Below, one piece after another: positions 12,457 through 22,775 of a stretch of DNA of 64,000 nucleotides (within the stretch, counting starts at the first letter, position 1; every line of letters begins with the position of its first letter). The position numbers and the translations under genes were made by a program. The notes under the pieces are model-generated. The model ran no database searches, was not told where the DNA came from, and saw only the letters and a list, made by a program, of their open reading frames with translations. This stretch comes from Erodium maritimum (lineage: Eukaryota > Streptophyta > Magnoliopsida > Geraniales > Geraniaceae), in NCBI GenBank assembly GCA_963921825.1, contig OY997592.1:22571432-22635431 (forward strand), in the 5' to 3' direction.

Positions 12457-14090
12457 TTTTTTTTTGATAAATGATGATTTATTGATAGACTTTGGAATAA
12501 AGATAATTACAAAGCCTGAGGACCGCTAAAAAGCTATCCCAAGTAACCTACAAAAGTGACTCTACCACAAACGGTAAGAGAATCTTCCTAAAAAAGCGAA
12601 ATAAACAACGAAGAGCGGGGAACAACAGCCAAATACAAGGAGATACTAATCGATAGAAGGAGGAACATCATCCTTGAACTCTATCTACAGTAACGTCCCT
12701 GTAGCGACAAAGTGTCTCCAAGCCTCGTTTTTACGTTGAGCCTCGAGCTTCTCGATTTCACTCATACAAAGTGAGCGAGTCGTCACCCAAAAAGGCTGGT
12801 GGGGTTTCTTCTTTCTTTTCTTTTTAACCTTCTGTATTGTTTCAGGAGACCACACTGGAAAGTTTTGATCGAAACATGACAAAAGGGAGGGAGTCGGTGA
12901 AACCCGAGTGTCTGACTTGGGGAGAACATTCTTCACCAAATCAGAACACGATGCAAGAGGGCAGGCAAAGACTGCATGGCTAGATGCAGGCCTAGTGTCC
13001 TCAGGCCCAGACTGCTGTTCTGGTTGGACAAACAAAGGCCCAAGAGTAGGTCCTACGTTTACAGGCCCATTTGCACTTAACAAAAAATGGGCTTGAGCCC
13101 TGCTGGCCCAAAGAAGAAACAGTCCCTTTAACCTCTGCAGATACGATCTCATTGACCGAAATAGAAGGGGATCGGGGATCGCACGCTTGTGTGGAATCGC
13201 GCGACGCAATCTAATCCAGAGATTGACTCCATCTGTGATCTTCGGCTTGCACGCTGGAAATCAGAGATCGAGTATCTTCAATCAACGATTTCGTCAGATC
13301 CTTATCCATCGCCGGCGAACAATCCACCGATGAGCGAGATCCCGCCGGCGAGCACGAGAGTTCAGGGACGCCAATCGCTACCATCTGATGATTGGGGGCC
13401 GGATCAGTGCTTGTTTGAACTAGGGAACCTGCTGGTTTGGAGGCCGGATTGGTGGCCGGAGTCGCACCAAGGTCACTGTGAAACCGATGAGAAGAAGGTC
13501 GAGCCAGAGCCACTAGAAGCTGGTAACCATTAAATTTAAATCCATTCAAGCTCTCTACTGCTTGTGACGCTGCTGAGTCAGTTGAGAAGGTGATGAAAAC
13601 GTAGTATCGTCCTCTTCTATTTCTACGGCGAGGAACGAAGCATGTTTGAATTTCATCGTAAGTACCAAAGAAATTCCTTACCCAAGCAACTGAGTTCTCA
13701 GGGAGATTACAGATAAAAATCTGATTTGAAATTACCTCTAATCCTTGTGAAGCTGAGTTTTTTTATACCAGTTTGGTTGACGGAGTAGCAACAACCGGGA
13801 ACTTTGCGAGGCCGGGGCTGCAATTGACAGAAGAGGTCGCCTTCGGAGAAGATGTCTCCTTCGGTGGATTAGATGCATCGTTTCCACCGGACCTATCCCG
13901 ACCATGTCTGCGACTTGGCGGTGGCTTCTTGTGGATCTCCTTCACCGGAACCGAAACAGGCTTCCTTGATACAACGGGGAACTTCTTTCGGTTCTTCCTC
14001 TTGACGTCCTTTTCAGCTCTAGAGGAGTCGTCCTTTACAGAATCCATAACTATTCTCGAGAGTTATGTGTTACCTCCACTTTAGCATGTT
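12457..14090 (-). mobile_element. LINE with ORF1 only (RRM type), bracketed by TSD
   Basis: A minus-strand insertion with an A-tail (plus-strand T run from 12457) is flanked by a perfect 17-bp duplication CATTACACATCAAAGTT (12440-12456 and 14091-14107). Its 5' end therefore lies at 14090, only 43 bp before the ORF1 ATG at 14047. ORF1 starts MDSVKDDSSRAEKDVKRKNR, a basic N-terminus. After one in-frame stop comes an RNA-recognition motif at about 13710-13510, with RNP2 IFICNL and RNP1 RGRYYVFITF. A Ser/Pro-rich tail follows and, after a stop and a frame change, a basic C-terminus ending at 12685. The 3' UTR runs directly to the A-tail. No endonuclease or reverse transcriptase is present in 1634 bp. 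RRM-containing ORF1 is known in plant LINEs (the BNR group of beet). Confidence 0.85.
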
Positions 14091-14107
14091 CATTACACAT
14101 CAAAGTT

Positions 14108-15777
14108 GTTCAAACAAATTTCATTCCAGTTCAACGTTGTGCCCCTTCTTTCGCAAACATTCCATAAGCGCTTCTACTTTGGCTGTCAAGTCCTTTTACA
14201 TTTTCAGGGGCTCTTGTTGGACGACCTTTTGGTGCTCCCTTTCCTCATTAAATTGAAAAAGTCATTGTTGTTGAACCTCAATAAGACGGGTTATACGCTC
14301 TATGCTTTGAATGGATTCAGCGGACGTAGAACTGGACCCGATCTTTTTCCCATTGACCGAGTGTTTCTTCCCGATTCCAGACTGAATACGTCCCTAAGAC
14401 TTACCCATATGCGTGATGATGGCCTCGATCTCCAAGTTCTCCTTCGCCATGGGCGTGAGTGGTGTGACATCAACACCCGACTCTTGCATGGAGTCTAAGG
14501 CATCAATGTAGTCTTGCTTGGGCACTAGGAACTTGAGATGATATTTAGTAATGATAACGGTTAACGCGAAAATATAATTTATTGGACTGAAACAATTAAG
14601 TGATAAAAATATTAACGCTCTTTCTCTGTTCGATTTGTGTTTATCGTATATTGGGAAATACTTCAATCCAGTATTGCAGTAGGGAGTTTGGGACTCGGCG
14701 GAATTTCCGGATTTGAAGGACTCTACCAAGCTGTACATGGGCCTACTGCCCCCCGCGTTTTCAAATCATTCCTTTGACGAGCCTTCTTTGCATGTTTCTC
14801 TCGATCCTACAATTTACAAAATCATCACATGTGAGACTATTTATTATTTAATTAAAATAAAAATAGTGTAAATCATATACCACGCCTATGGATGACTGCC
14901 AGTAAGCAAGAATCTTGGTCCGTTCGTTGGGACGACTTAGGAACTCCTGCATGGTGACAAGATAAGGGTCCTCGCCGAGCTTCAACTCCGCCGCCTTAAA
15001 CCAAGTCCACCACTCCTTGCACTCGTTTTTCCAATCTGAGTACTTTTCTTTCGCCTCCTTCTCTATACGATTCACGAGCGCTTTGAGAGCATCGACATCC
15101 TGAGGGAGCTCGTAAAGGGACTACAAAAAACAAGTTATATGACATTAGTTATTAACACAACATAAAAACTTAACAAAGTAATGCCACACAATATCAGCAT
15201 ATTGAACGATACTTACAACGAGTCGGTCCCATAAACTTACACGACTATCGGCCTCCAAATTTGTCCACCTTCCAACCACTGGGACATCGGTACGAACAAT
15301 GGACCTGATGTCCATCATGAGACGGTGAACCTTAAGCTCACACACGGGGGTATCATGCTCCATATCCCAAACTAATTGTATCTTTCTATTATTTTGACGG
15401 ACCCAATTCTCACTAGGTGCGGTCGTCACAAGTCTGCGCTTCCCACCCCTCTTCTTCATGGATTTTCCAACTATTTCAACAAGGGTCTCCTCATCAAGGG
15501 TGTCCTCATCAGGGGTCTCCTCATCAAGGGCCTCCTCAGTGTTTGGCATGAATTTTTTCTTCTTCCACCGGCGGATGTTAAGGGCTGTCTCCCAACCGGT
15601 CGGGATCGATTCCGTAGATTCGGTCTGTTGGAAGAGGACGCCCAAGGACCCCGGCCACTACTGGCTACCCCAAGATGTCCGAGCAGATGACGAAACCGGG
15701 GATCCTTGTTCTGTTGTATTGACCCCCAACCCGTGCGCCTTGAGGAAGTCGAAAATCGAAACGTGTTTCGGAGGCAT
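14108..15777 (-). pseudogene. CACTA ORF1 (plant Ptta/En/Spm-type protein), disrupted
   Basis: From an ATG at 15777 the minus strand reads MPPKHVSIFDFLKAHGLGV, then a stop near 15657. It continues in the same gene with an acidic run (EETPDEDTLDEETL) and RWTNLEADSRVSLWDRLV, which ends at a clean GTAAGT donor (~15217). A TTTTGTAG acceptor near 15122 leads to LYELPQDVDALKALVNRIEK and KYSDWKNECKEWWTWFKAAE, which ends at another GT donor near 14886. Later blocks (MQESGVDVTPLTP, SAESIQSIERITRLIEVQQQ) appear at 14500-14260. The N-...RW...L-x-x-R layout matches plant CACTA-borne 'Ptta/En/Spm' proteins. Stops and a frameshift make it a pseudogene. It sits between the LINE insertion and the right subterminal repeats. 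Confidence 0.6.
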
Positions 15778-16339
15778 CCTACAACTATAGAAATGTTGTA
15801 GCATATAGATTATCTATTAACATAGTCGGACACAATACAACAAACTATCAAACAAAAAAGAAATATGATGTTCTTTTTGCACAAACAAACTGCCAGACTA
15901 AAGCCTTGTTTGGACACTACCAAAGATACGTTAGACTTATCAAAAGTTCAATTAAAGATTATGCAAAAGTTGTTTCCTATTTTGTTTTATGGTTTTTGTT
16001 TCGGGTCTTTGACCCCTAGCTCATTTATGAGTTCCTATGTTATCATTGTCCTCATTGGCCTATTCCATCTTAGAATTGGTTTATTATTAATAAATTTTTC
16101 GAGCTTATCAAAAAAATTATTCAAAAGCTTAAACAATGCATCTCATTACTTCCTTGAACCTGTACAGTCGGGGTCTTTGTATTAGGAAATAAAAACATCT
16201 CAACTTCAAAATGGAACTTTACCTAAATTATAAAATATCAAAATCAAAAACCCCAAAATATTTTTTTTGTTCTTAAAATAAATAAATAACATATTAATTT
16301 CTTCAATTCATTGAAATATACTAACAGCAAGTTAATACA
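15778..16339. other. Internal CACTA spacer
   Basis: AT-rich sequence between the ORF1 start and the right subterminal repeats, probably the 5' region of the ORF1 gene. An open frame at 15865-16185 (+) has no recognisable similarity. Confidence 0.4.
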
Positions 16340-16703
16340 ACAGAAATGGGTTGGGAATAAAACTTTCATTCCCAACTCACTTTTAATGGGTCGGTAATGA
16401 AGTTTCATTATCGGTCCAATTAAACTGAGTCGGGAATGAAAGTTTCATTCCCGACTCACCTATTTAATTGGGTCAGGAATGAAACTTTCTGGTGTAGTGT
16501 CATTTCCAAGCCTCTGTTTCGTCTTATGGAAGTTGAACAATCAGCGGGGATCATTATTACAGACTTGCATTGTTGCATGCTTCTTTGCAATTGTGTGGTG
16601 TTTTGGTTTCATATATTATGAGTTAGGAATGTACAACTTCTAAATATTTTAATTGATTTATTATTAATTTTATTATTGTTAACTTATTTATGTATATAAT
16701 ATG

Positions 16704-16740
<37 letters not shown>

Positions 16741-18137
16741 AGGGAAGCAATCACGTGCGAACTCCTCCTAAAATGCGAACATGCGAACTCAACAACAACA
16801 TGACACGTGTCGCGCTTAGAAATGCTCATCTTTTTTTCCCCACCAAGTTTATTAATTTAATTTTTCCCGCTTCGTTTCAACTCCGATTTAATTTTTTTTT
16901 GCGCCAATATTCTTATTTTTTCAAGAGCTTTCTAACAAGTAGTGGATTGCATATATTTTGATGTGTTTTTGAATACGTGTGTGGATGTGTGAATATGAGT
17001 GCGAAAAAGTGTGATATGTTTTGCAAATTTAGTGTATATGGTTTGCGGATTTAGTGTATATGATTTGCAGATTTAGTGTATATGGTTTGCAGATTTAGTG
17101 TATATGGTTTGCGAATTTAGTGTGTTTTGCAAATTTAGTGTATATGGTTTGCAGATTTAGTGTAGATGGTTTGCGAATTTAGTGTATATGATTTGCGAAT
17201 TTAGTGTAATTTTCACACTTTACTAAAACTAAATCTTTGTCAAATAAATGAGACACTCATTGTAGAATATTGTAGGATGGAGGAAGTATATGTATACTAC
17301 TAAGACTTTAAATAACTTTATGATAAATGTTGGAGTCATAACTTGCATATAATTTTAAAACCTGGAATTGAAGTTAATCTTATTGGTTTATTAGAAGATT
17401 ATCTAATTTGAGGATGATAAATCTTGAATAAGCAACTTACTGTATATGGTAGGAAAGTTTAAATGGCATTAATATTTGTAAGCTTATATTCAAACATGGA
17501 GTTGAACCATATATATTATTTCGTATGCAACTTACTGTATATGGTAAGAAAGTTTAAATGATAAATCTTGAATAAGCAACTTACTGTATATGGTAGGAAA
17601 GTTTAAATGTCATTAATATTTGTAAGCTTATATTCAAACATGGAGTTGAACCATATATATCATATGTACATAAGTATGCAATACACTAAATTCGCAAACC
17701 ATATACACTAAATTCGCAAACCATATACACTAAATTCGCAAACCATATACACTAATCCGTAAACCATATACACTAAATCTGCAACCCTTATACACTAAAT
17801 TTGCAAACCATATACACTAAATCCGCAAACCATATACACTAAATTTGCAAAACACATCACACTTTTCGCACTCATATTCACACATCCACACACTTATTCA
17901 AAAACACATCAAAATATATGAGATCCACTACTTGTTAGAAAGCTCTTGAAAAAATAAGAATATTGGCGCAAGAAAAAATGAAATCGGAGTTGAAACGAAA
18001 CGGGAAAAATCGAATTAATAAACTTGATTATAAAAAATAAAAAATAAAGGGGGGCATTTTCTGAGCACGACACACGGTGCAATCTGGTTGAGTTCGCATG
18101 TTCACACCATAACTCATGGTTCGCACATGATTGATCT

Positions 18138-18140
<3 letters not shown>
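16741..18140. mobile_element. Inverted-repeat element M1 with ~450-bp arms
   Basis: The left end AGGGAAGCAATCACGTGCGA and the inverted right end AGGAGATCAATCATGTGCGA begin arms that pair for about 450 bp (16741-17220 with 17690-18140). Each arm carries about eight copies of a TTTGCRRATTTAGTGTATATGG word. The loop (17230-17680) contains a ~95-bp direct duplication (around 17420-17515 and 17565-17660). TA dinucleotide runs flank both ends, so the TSD is hidden. No coding capacity. It fits a fold-back or Mutator-type non-autonomous element; class uncertain. Confidence 0.7.
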
Positions 18141-18179
<39 letters not shown>

Positions 18180-18241
18180 TGGTATCAAATACAAACCATA
18201 ACTCATGGTTCGCACATGATTGATCTCTTATATATATATAC

Positions 18242-18276
<35 letters not shown>

Positions 18277-18298
18277 GGGTTGGTATCAAATACAAACC
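18107..18298. repeat. Duplicated element junction
   Basis: The segment running from ACCATAACTCATGG through the M1 right end, a TA run and GGGTTGGTATCAAATACAAACC occurs twice in tandem (about 18107-18194 and 18195-18298). This is a local duplication of the M1/M2 junction, probably by slippage in the TA tract. Confidence 0.75.
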
Positions 18299-18638
18299 AC
18301 CCCTTATTGTGCAAACTACGAACTCACCAGGTGCTGACACGTGGGCGAGCGCGCTGCTGGTGCGCGCGCACAGTGCTGACACGTGGCGCGCATAGTGCTA
18401 ATAGTTTGGGCGCACAGTGCTAATAGTTTGGCATTGTGCTAAACTATTAGCACTGTGCGCGCCAAAATATTAGCACCGTGCGCGCGCGTGGTCAACACGC
18501 TCACGCGCGTGGGCAGAGGCGCGCGCGAATCTGCCACGTGTCAGCATCGCGCGCGCTCTGCTGACGTCACTTTGACCGCATCCTGTGGCTTAGATTGGTT
18601 CGTAGTTTGCACAATAAGGATGGTTTTTACTGGATAGT

Positions 18639-18643
<5 letters not shown>
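18277..18643. mobile_element. Inverted-repeat element M2 (MITE-like), GC-rich core
   Basis: Left end GGGTTGGTATCAAATA and inverted right end GGGTAACTATCCAGTA lead into a shared CTTATTGTGCAAACTACGAA, giving arms of about 50 bp. The core is rich in CGCGCG and in ACACGTG/CACGTGT words and contains a perfect 19-bp hairpin. TA runs flank both sides. No coding capacity. Confidence 0.75.
18411..18459. repeat. 19-bp perfect hairpin in M2
   Basis: Arm 18411-18429 (CGCACAGTGCTAATAGTTT) pairs exactly with 18441-18459 across an 11-base loop at the centre of the element. Confidence 0.85.
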
Positions 18644-18676
<33 letters not shown>

Positions 18677-18680
<4 letters not shown>

Positions 18681-19050
18681 CAAACCAGGGGTTACGGTGC
18701 GAACCTGCTTGTGTAGTGTATCTGGTTTGCGGAAATAGTGTTCTCGGTTTGCAAACATAAACACTATTTTCGCAAACCATATTTTTCTCAAGATAAAATG
18801 CTGTTTTTTCAAACTTTTTTTCCGCAAACTGGGATGCTTATTTCCGCAAACCATGTTCGCTATTTCCGCAAACCAGATACACTATTTTCGCAAACCATAT
18901 ATTTTCTCAAGATAAAATGCTGTTTTTTCAAACTTTTTTTCCGCAAACTGGGATGCTTATTTCCGCAAACCATGTTCGCTATTTCTGCAAACCAGATTTG
19001 AGGTTCGCAGTTTCGCACCGTAAGGGAGGTTCGCACGTGATTGTCTCCCT
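18677..19050. mobile_element. Inverted-repeat element M3, related to M1
   Basis: The right end, read inverted, is AGGGAGACAATCACGTGCGA, almost the left end of M1. The left end shares TTACGGTGCGAACCTG with the inverted right end. The interior repeats the TTTCGCAAACCAGATACACT-type word of M1 and contains a ~120-bp direct duplication including CTCAAGATAAAATGCTG. TA runs flank it. Confidence 0.65.
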
Positions 19051-19329
19051 ATATATATATATGTATGTATGTATAAGATTGGGCCGGTTCAAGTCCAATA
19101 AGACCAAACCCGAACCCTACCCGTATCCGTTCAACGTATTTGATCAATGGATAATACCTAGTCCGATTAAAACATTACATGATCAATACTCTACCTAATC
19201 AGATCAAAAACATCAGGTTCAGACTATTTTACCATCCCTATTCAAACTTAACAAACTTGATACATCATATATTTAGATCTACCTGTATTGATCTTAAAGT
19301 TTAACATAAAAAGAACAAGAGCTCAGTTA

Positions 19330-21098
19330 GGCTATCCATAATGGCATCTAAACGGGGTATAATTGCATTGTCGAATCATACGGTGCGCAGGTTTCAGACG
19401 TCAAATCGAGTCGGTGTTGTCTGTTTATTGTCAAATCTTCAAAATCTCTTAATCGACGTCGAGGGATCCGAAGACTCGGGCGCCTGTCGAATCGACGGAT
19501 ACGGTCCCAGGCAAATCGGGCCTTGCGAATAAACTACTGATTCGTGGCAATGATTTTAAATGTTGAAATTATTTCGGCTCTTAAATATCCAACCCCGAAG
19601 CTTCTTCTTCACGAATCTTCTACAACTTCACCATCGTTTGGGCTCTGTAGTGCTTCCTAGTACCATTCTGATTCAGGCAACTTGTTGTCAACTTCCCAAC
19701 GTTTCGTCTACGTCCACCGATATCCCCCTCCACTTCATCTGCTTAAATGGTCGGGTCAAAGAGCTTGTGGTGCCCCCCCCCCCCGGATTCCACTTGGAAG
19801 ATGACGTTTAGCCAGCACCTAAAAGTCTAGAGAAAGTGCATGAAGAGTACTATCGGAGAAACCGCGGGTATGCGATTTCGTACCCGATTCTCAACATTAC
19901 GGTGAGGACGAAGAGGAGAAGCATTGGGGCCAAGATCCGGAATAATATGTCCCAACGCCACATGATCAACGAACTTTAGCGGCCACCCCTCTGCGTAGCC
20001 GAAACTCATACACGTTGGGTTCATCATCGCCATTCCTCAATGGAATAGAGTACGAAAGTCCACGACCTTGGGATACGGGAACGGGTTCGGGTCAATATTC
20101 TGCGTGCAAGGGTTACACTGAGAAGGCAGTCCCTACTTCACACCGTCCATGATCAACTCCACCAACGTATCGGGTGATCGTCCCACCACCACCTCCAGTT
20201 GAGCTAGAGTCCGAGACTCTGGCTCCTTCTCGTCGGTATCGGAAATGGACATGGGTATACGAGTTTTCCTTGGTTTCATCTTGGTTGAACAACTCCGAGA
20301 ACTCAAGCATTGGGGCTGACCAGTCGTCAGAGTGCTTTTGGCGGGCATCCACCGCGAATTCGTCGAGGTGACGAGCCGAGGAATTGGCCTAGAGCGAAGT
20401 GCAAAGAATTGCAAGCAACATTGGATAGTTACTAACTGGAAGGTGAAAATGTTCCAAGGTTCTTGGTCGAAGTTCAAGCACATATACCAATCCGGTAGAT
20501 CTGATGAACAGGTCACCGAGGATCTAGAGCGGGATTACATGGATAGATACAAGCACGTCTATGCTTGGAAGCACTGGTGGCAACTTATGCGAGATAAGCC
20601 ATGTTGGCAGCATCGTTTCGAGAACGAGTTTTCGGCCACAACCGGTGATTTCATTGGGAGTGAGACTCGGCGCATACCTAGAACTCCCGATCTTAGCGAC
20701 CCAATGTCTCAGATGGACATGTTAGCGGTCGATGCTGAAGATAGCGATGGAAGACGTCCTGGACCAGTTCATGGGAGCCGATATGGGTCGAACTGCCGCG
20801 AAGGCTAAGAAGATGCAGGGCCAAGGGGAGGCCAGCCTCAAGACAACCAAGTACTGGCCGCTAGCTTGCAGGCCATCGAGCACGAGCGGACCCTTCAGCA
20901 ACAGGGCTTGGAGTCCCTTATGCGAGAGTACCGCTTACTCCAGGAGATGGATACATCCAACATGGGCCCCGCAGGCAGCGGCTACTCATCGGTTGTTTCT
21001 AGAGGGTATGGCCAAGAGGATGTCGGGGATGGTCTGAGAAGTTGTTCTGTTTTTTGTTGTAAATACCAAAAAAAAATTATGTACTGAGATTTTAAATA
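19330..21098 (+). mobile_element. PIF/Harbinger-type element, left part with ORF1
   Basis: The segment starts GGCTATCCATAATGGC directly after TTA (19327-19329), the 3-bp target preferred by PIF/Harbinger elements. A leader and a TATA-like region precede an ORF1 pseudogene of this superfamily. I could not find the matching inverted right terminus before the Dof region, and no transposase ORF is present, so it is a truncated or deleted copy. Confidence 0.45.
20174..21087 (+). pseudogene. PIF/Harbinger ORF1 (Myb/SANT-like) pseudogene
   Basis: Reading starts near 20174 with WLNNSENSSIGADQSSECFW. It shifts frame near 20340 into a longer open stretch that carries KNCKQHWIVTNWKVKMFQGSW, FKHIYQSGRSDEQVTEDLER and HWWQLMRDKPCWQHRFENEF. 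It shifts again near 20830 into a coiled-coil tail (LAASLQAIEHERTLQQQGLE) with a stop at 21087. The order SANT domain, 'DKPxW' block, coiled coil is that of the DNA-binding accessory protein of plant PIF/Harbinger transposons. Two frameshifts make it non-functional, but most of the protein is readable, so it is younger than the 5478-6206 relic. Confidence 0.75.
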
Positions 21099-21588
21099 GG
21101 GTTTGCTCCATGTCCTAACCTCGTACTACACTTAATTGTCAAATCCGCACCCAAGCTTTGGAAAATTGTCAAATAGTAACGAATTTCAAAACTGAGTTAT
21201 TAAAAATCAAAAAGTATTGTTTAAATTGACTTTTTCCTTGAACAGTGAATCACGTGCTGCCCACGTGACTCATTTTATAATGGATCTTGCACGAGCTGAG
21301 GTCACGAAGAGATGAAATTCGAAGCTTGGACAGAAAAAGATGAAGTTCGAAGAGCTGAGATGAAGAGATTAGGTCACAAAGAGATGAAGTTAGGCCAAGT
21401 TAACATCCGTAGGAAGAACATATTTGAGGGTAAACTCGACTTTTCACTTGTCCAAGTTAACGTCCGTTTAAAATTAGAAACAATTGGCAATTTCAGTTAA
21501 TTGACCGTTACTACATGGCAATTTCAATTGTATAGGGTTTGGATTTAACAATTTCTGAAAGTTGGGCGTTAGGACATGGAGTAACCCC
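21099..21588. mobile_element. Mutator-type MITE with 9-bp TSD
   Basis: The left end GGGTTTGCTCCATGTCC and inverted right end GGGGTTACTCCATGTCC are flanked by a perfect 9-bp duplication TTTTAAATA (21090-21098 and 21589-21597), the TSD length of Mutator-like elements. The 490-bp interior has purine-rich repeats (GAGATGAAG, GTTCGAAG) and no gene. It inserted a few bases after the ORF1 stop at 21087. Confidence 0.85.
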
Positions 21589-21599
21589 TTTTAAATATT

Positions 21600-22775
21600 A
21601 ATCTACGTTTTTTATGTTTCGGGATGTTAGGGAGATTTATCGTTCTATCGCACAACGCTAACAACATTCCACCAGAGCTTTACACCAACACGACCAACAT
21701 TGCATCACAACCGTACAACAGAATTACGACTACATTAGGGAAGCGGAAGAGGATTTAACCGAGCTTCTTAGTCAAAAAATTATATTTTATTGTACTTTCC
21801 ATTGATGACTAAAATTTGTGGTCCGCAAACTTTTTAAACATTCAAACCCGTCAACAATGTAATAAAAAAACCAAGCCAAACACTACACATTGTGTATTTC
21901 AAGGCCAATCACGGTACGTTATTGTTATACAAAAAGAGTAGACTCAGCTCTCTAAACAAATCGTCGTCTATTGGAGTGAACAGTGACAACCTGATCTGAA
22001 GGAAAAAAAACGATTCAGACTAGAATAAAACTGATTCGATCTAATCCTATTAAAGATAGTCTTCACCGTATGGGCATGTAAATTATAGTGTTTTACTAGC
22101 AACAAGTTACCTCCAACTCCCTCGAAAATATCCTTCCGACCGACTCAATATCACCCAGACATATTCAAACACACTGCCTAAACCAACGTCATGCTAAGAA
22201 GATATTTATACATGGGAAAAGATATTTGGCACTCAAATAAGTTATTTTGCAATAATAATGATAGAAACGGAACACGAGGGCAATGTCACTCGCGGCTATC
22301 GGACACCACACGCTCCCGTACAGTACATGTACAGCATATCTCACATTCATACGACAACTACCAATCAAAACACGCAACGTGGCACCTCTTCCACCAGCCT
22401 CCCATCGGATAGAATAATAAGTGGCCGACAAGTGGACAATCTGATTTGTGGACAATATTCCTCCTCTCTCACCTCCGTACACGTGCCCCTCTCTCAACGA
22501 CCCGATTTCGGCTGTACGGTCCAACCCTCGTTAGTCAACCTTGCCAAACAGTTGGGATAGGGGTAGTTCAGTAAATTCGGATCAGTGGCATTGGTTTGGT
22601 GATATAGAGGATTGTGGGGGATAATATGGTCAAGTGAAGTTAGTAGAAAAATATTGAAAGAAGACATGGAAGGGGATATTTGTCAGTCCCTCTCTGCGCT
22701 GTCCCTCAACCTCTCTCAGAGTCTGATCTAGAAAAGTATTTCAATTCTGTACAATTCGCTTCGTTTCGAGAGGAT
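21600..22775 (+). promoter_or_regulatory. Upstream region of the Dof gene
   Basis: About 1.2 kb without a credible gene. The 21660-21760 part still looks like the coding tail of a transposon. Closer to the gene are a G-box-like TACACGTGCC (about 22477) and a CT-rich leader with several CTCTC runs (22684-22735), typical of a plant 5' UTR. A weak TATA-like GATATAGAGG lies near 22601. No promoter can be fixed from sequence alone. Confidence 0.35.

Larger units (their letters stand above)
11847..16499. mobile_element. CACTA (En/Spm-like) transposon, 4.65 kb
   Basis: The left terminus is CACTAGTACAGAAG and the right terminus reads, inverted, CACTACACCAGAAA. The flanking 3-bp sites are TCA (11844-11846) and TCA (16500-16502), a perfect TSD of the expected length. 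Both ends carry many copies of a GTCGGGAATGAA-type word in both orientations. Inside are a minus-strand ORF1-type pseudogene and a LINE insertion. No DDE transposase (TnpD/TNP2 type) is visible, so the copy is non-autonomous. Confidence 0.9.
8548..19240. mobile_element. Old hAT-like element split by nested insertions
   Basis: The left end starts TAGGGATGGAAATGGG at 8548 and the right end finishes CCATCCCTA at 19240, an inverted TAGGGATGG terminus. The flanking 8-mers are CTCAAACT (8540-8547) and TTCAAACT (19241-19248), seven of eight identical, the TSD length of hAT transposons. Both subterminal regions share GGGTAGGGTTYGGGT-type words. Removing the solo LTR, the CACTA and the inverted-repeat cluster leaves roughly 0.8 kb, a plausible non-autonomous hAT. 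The assignment rests on short termini and an imperfect TSD. Confidence 0.6.

Noticed and set aside
22680-22775. Upstream extension of the Dof frame
   Set aside because: It begins with TTG, is CT-rich like a 5' UTR and shows no Dof-family sequence; the ATG at 22776 gives the family's usual MQDI start.
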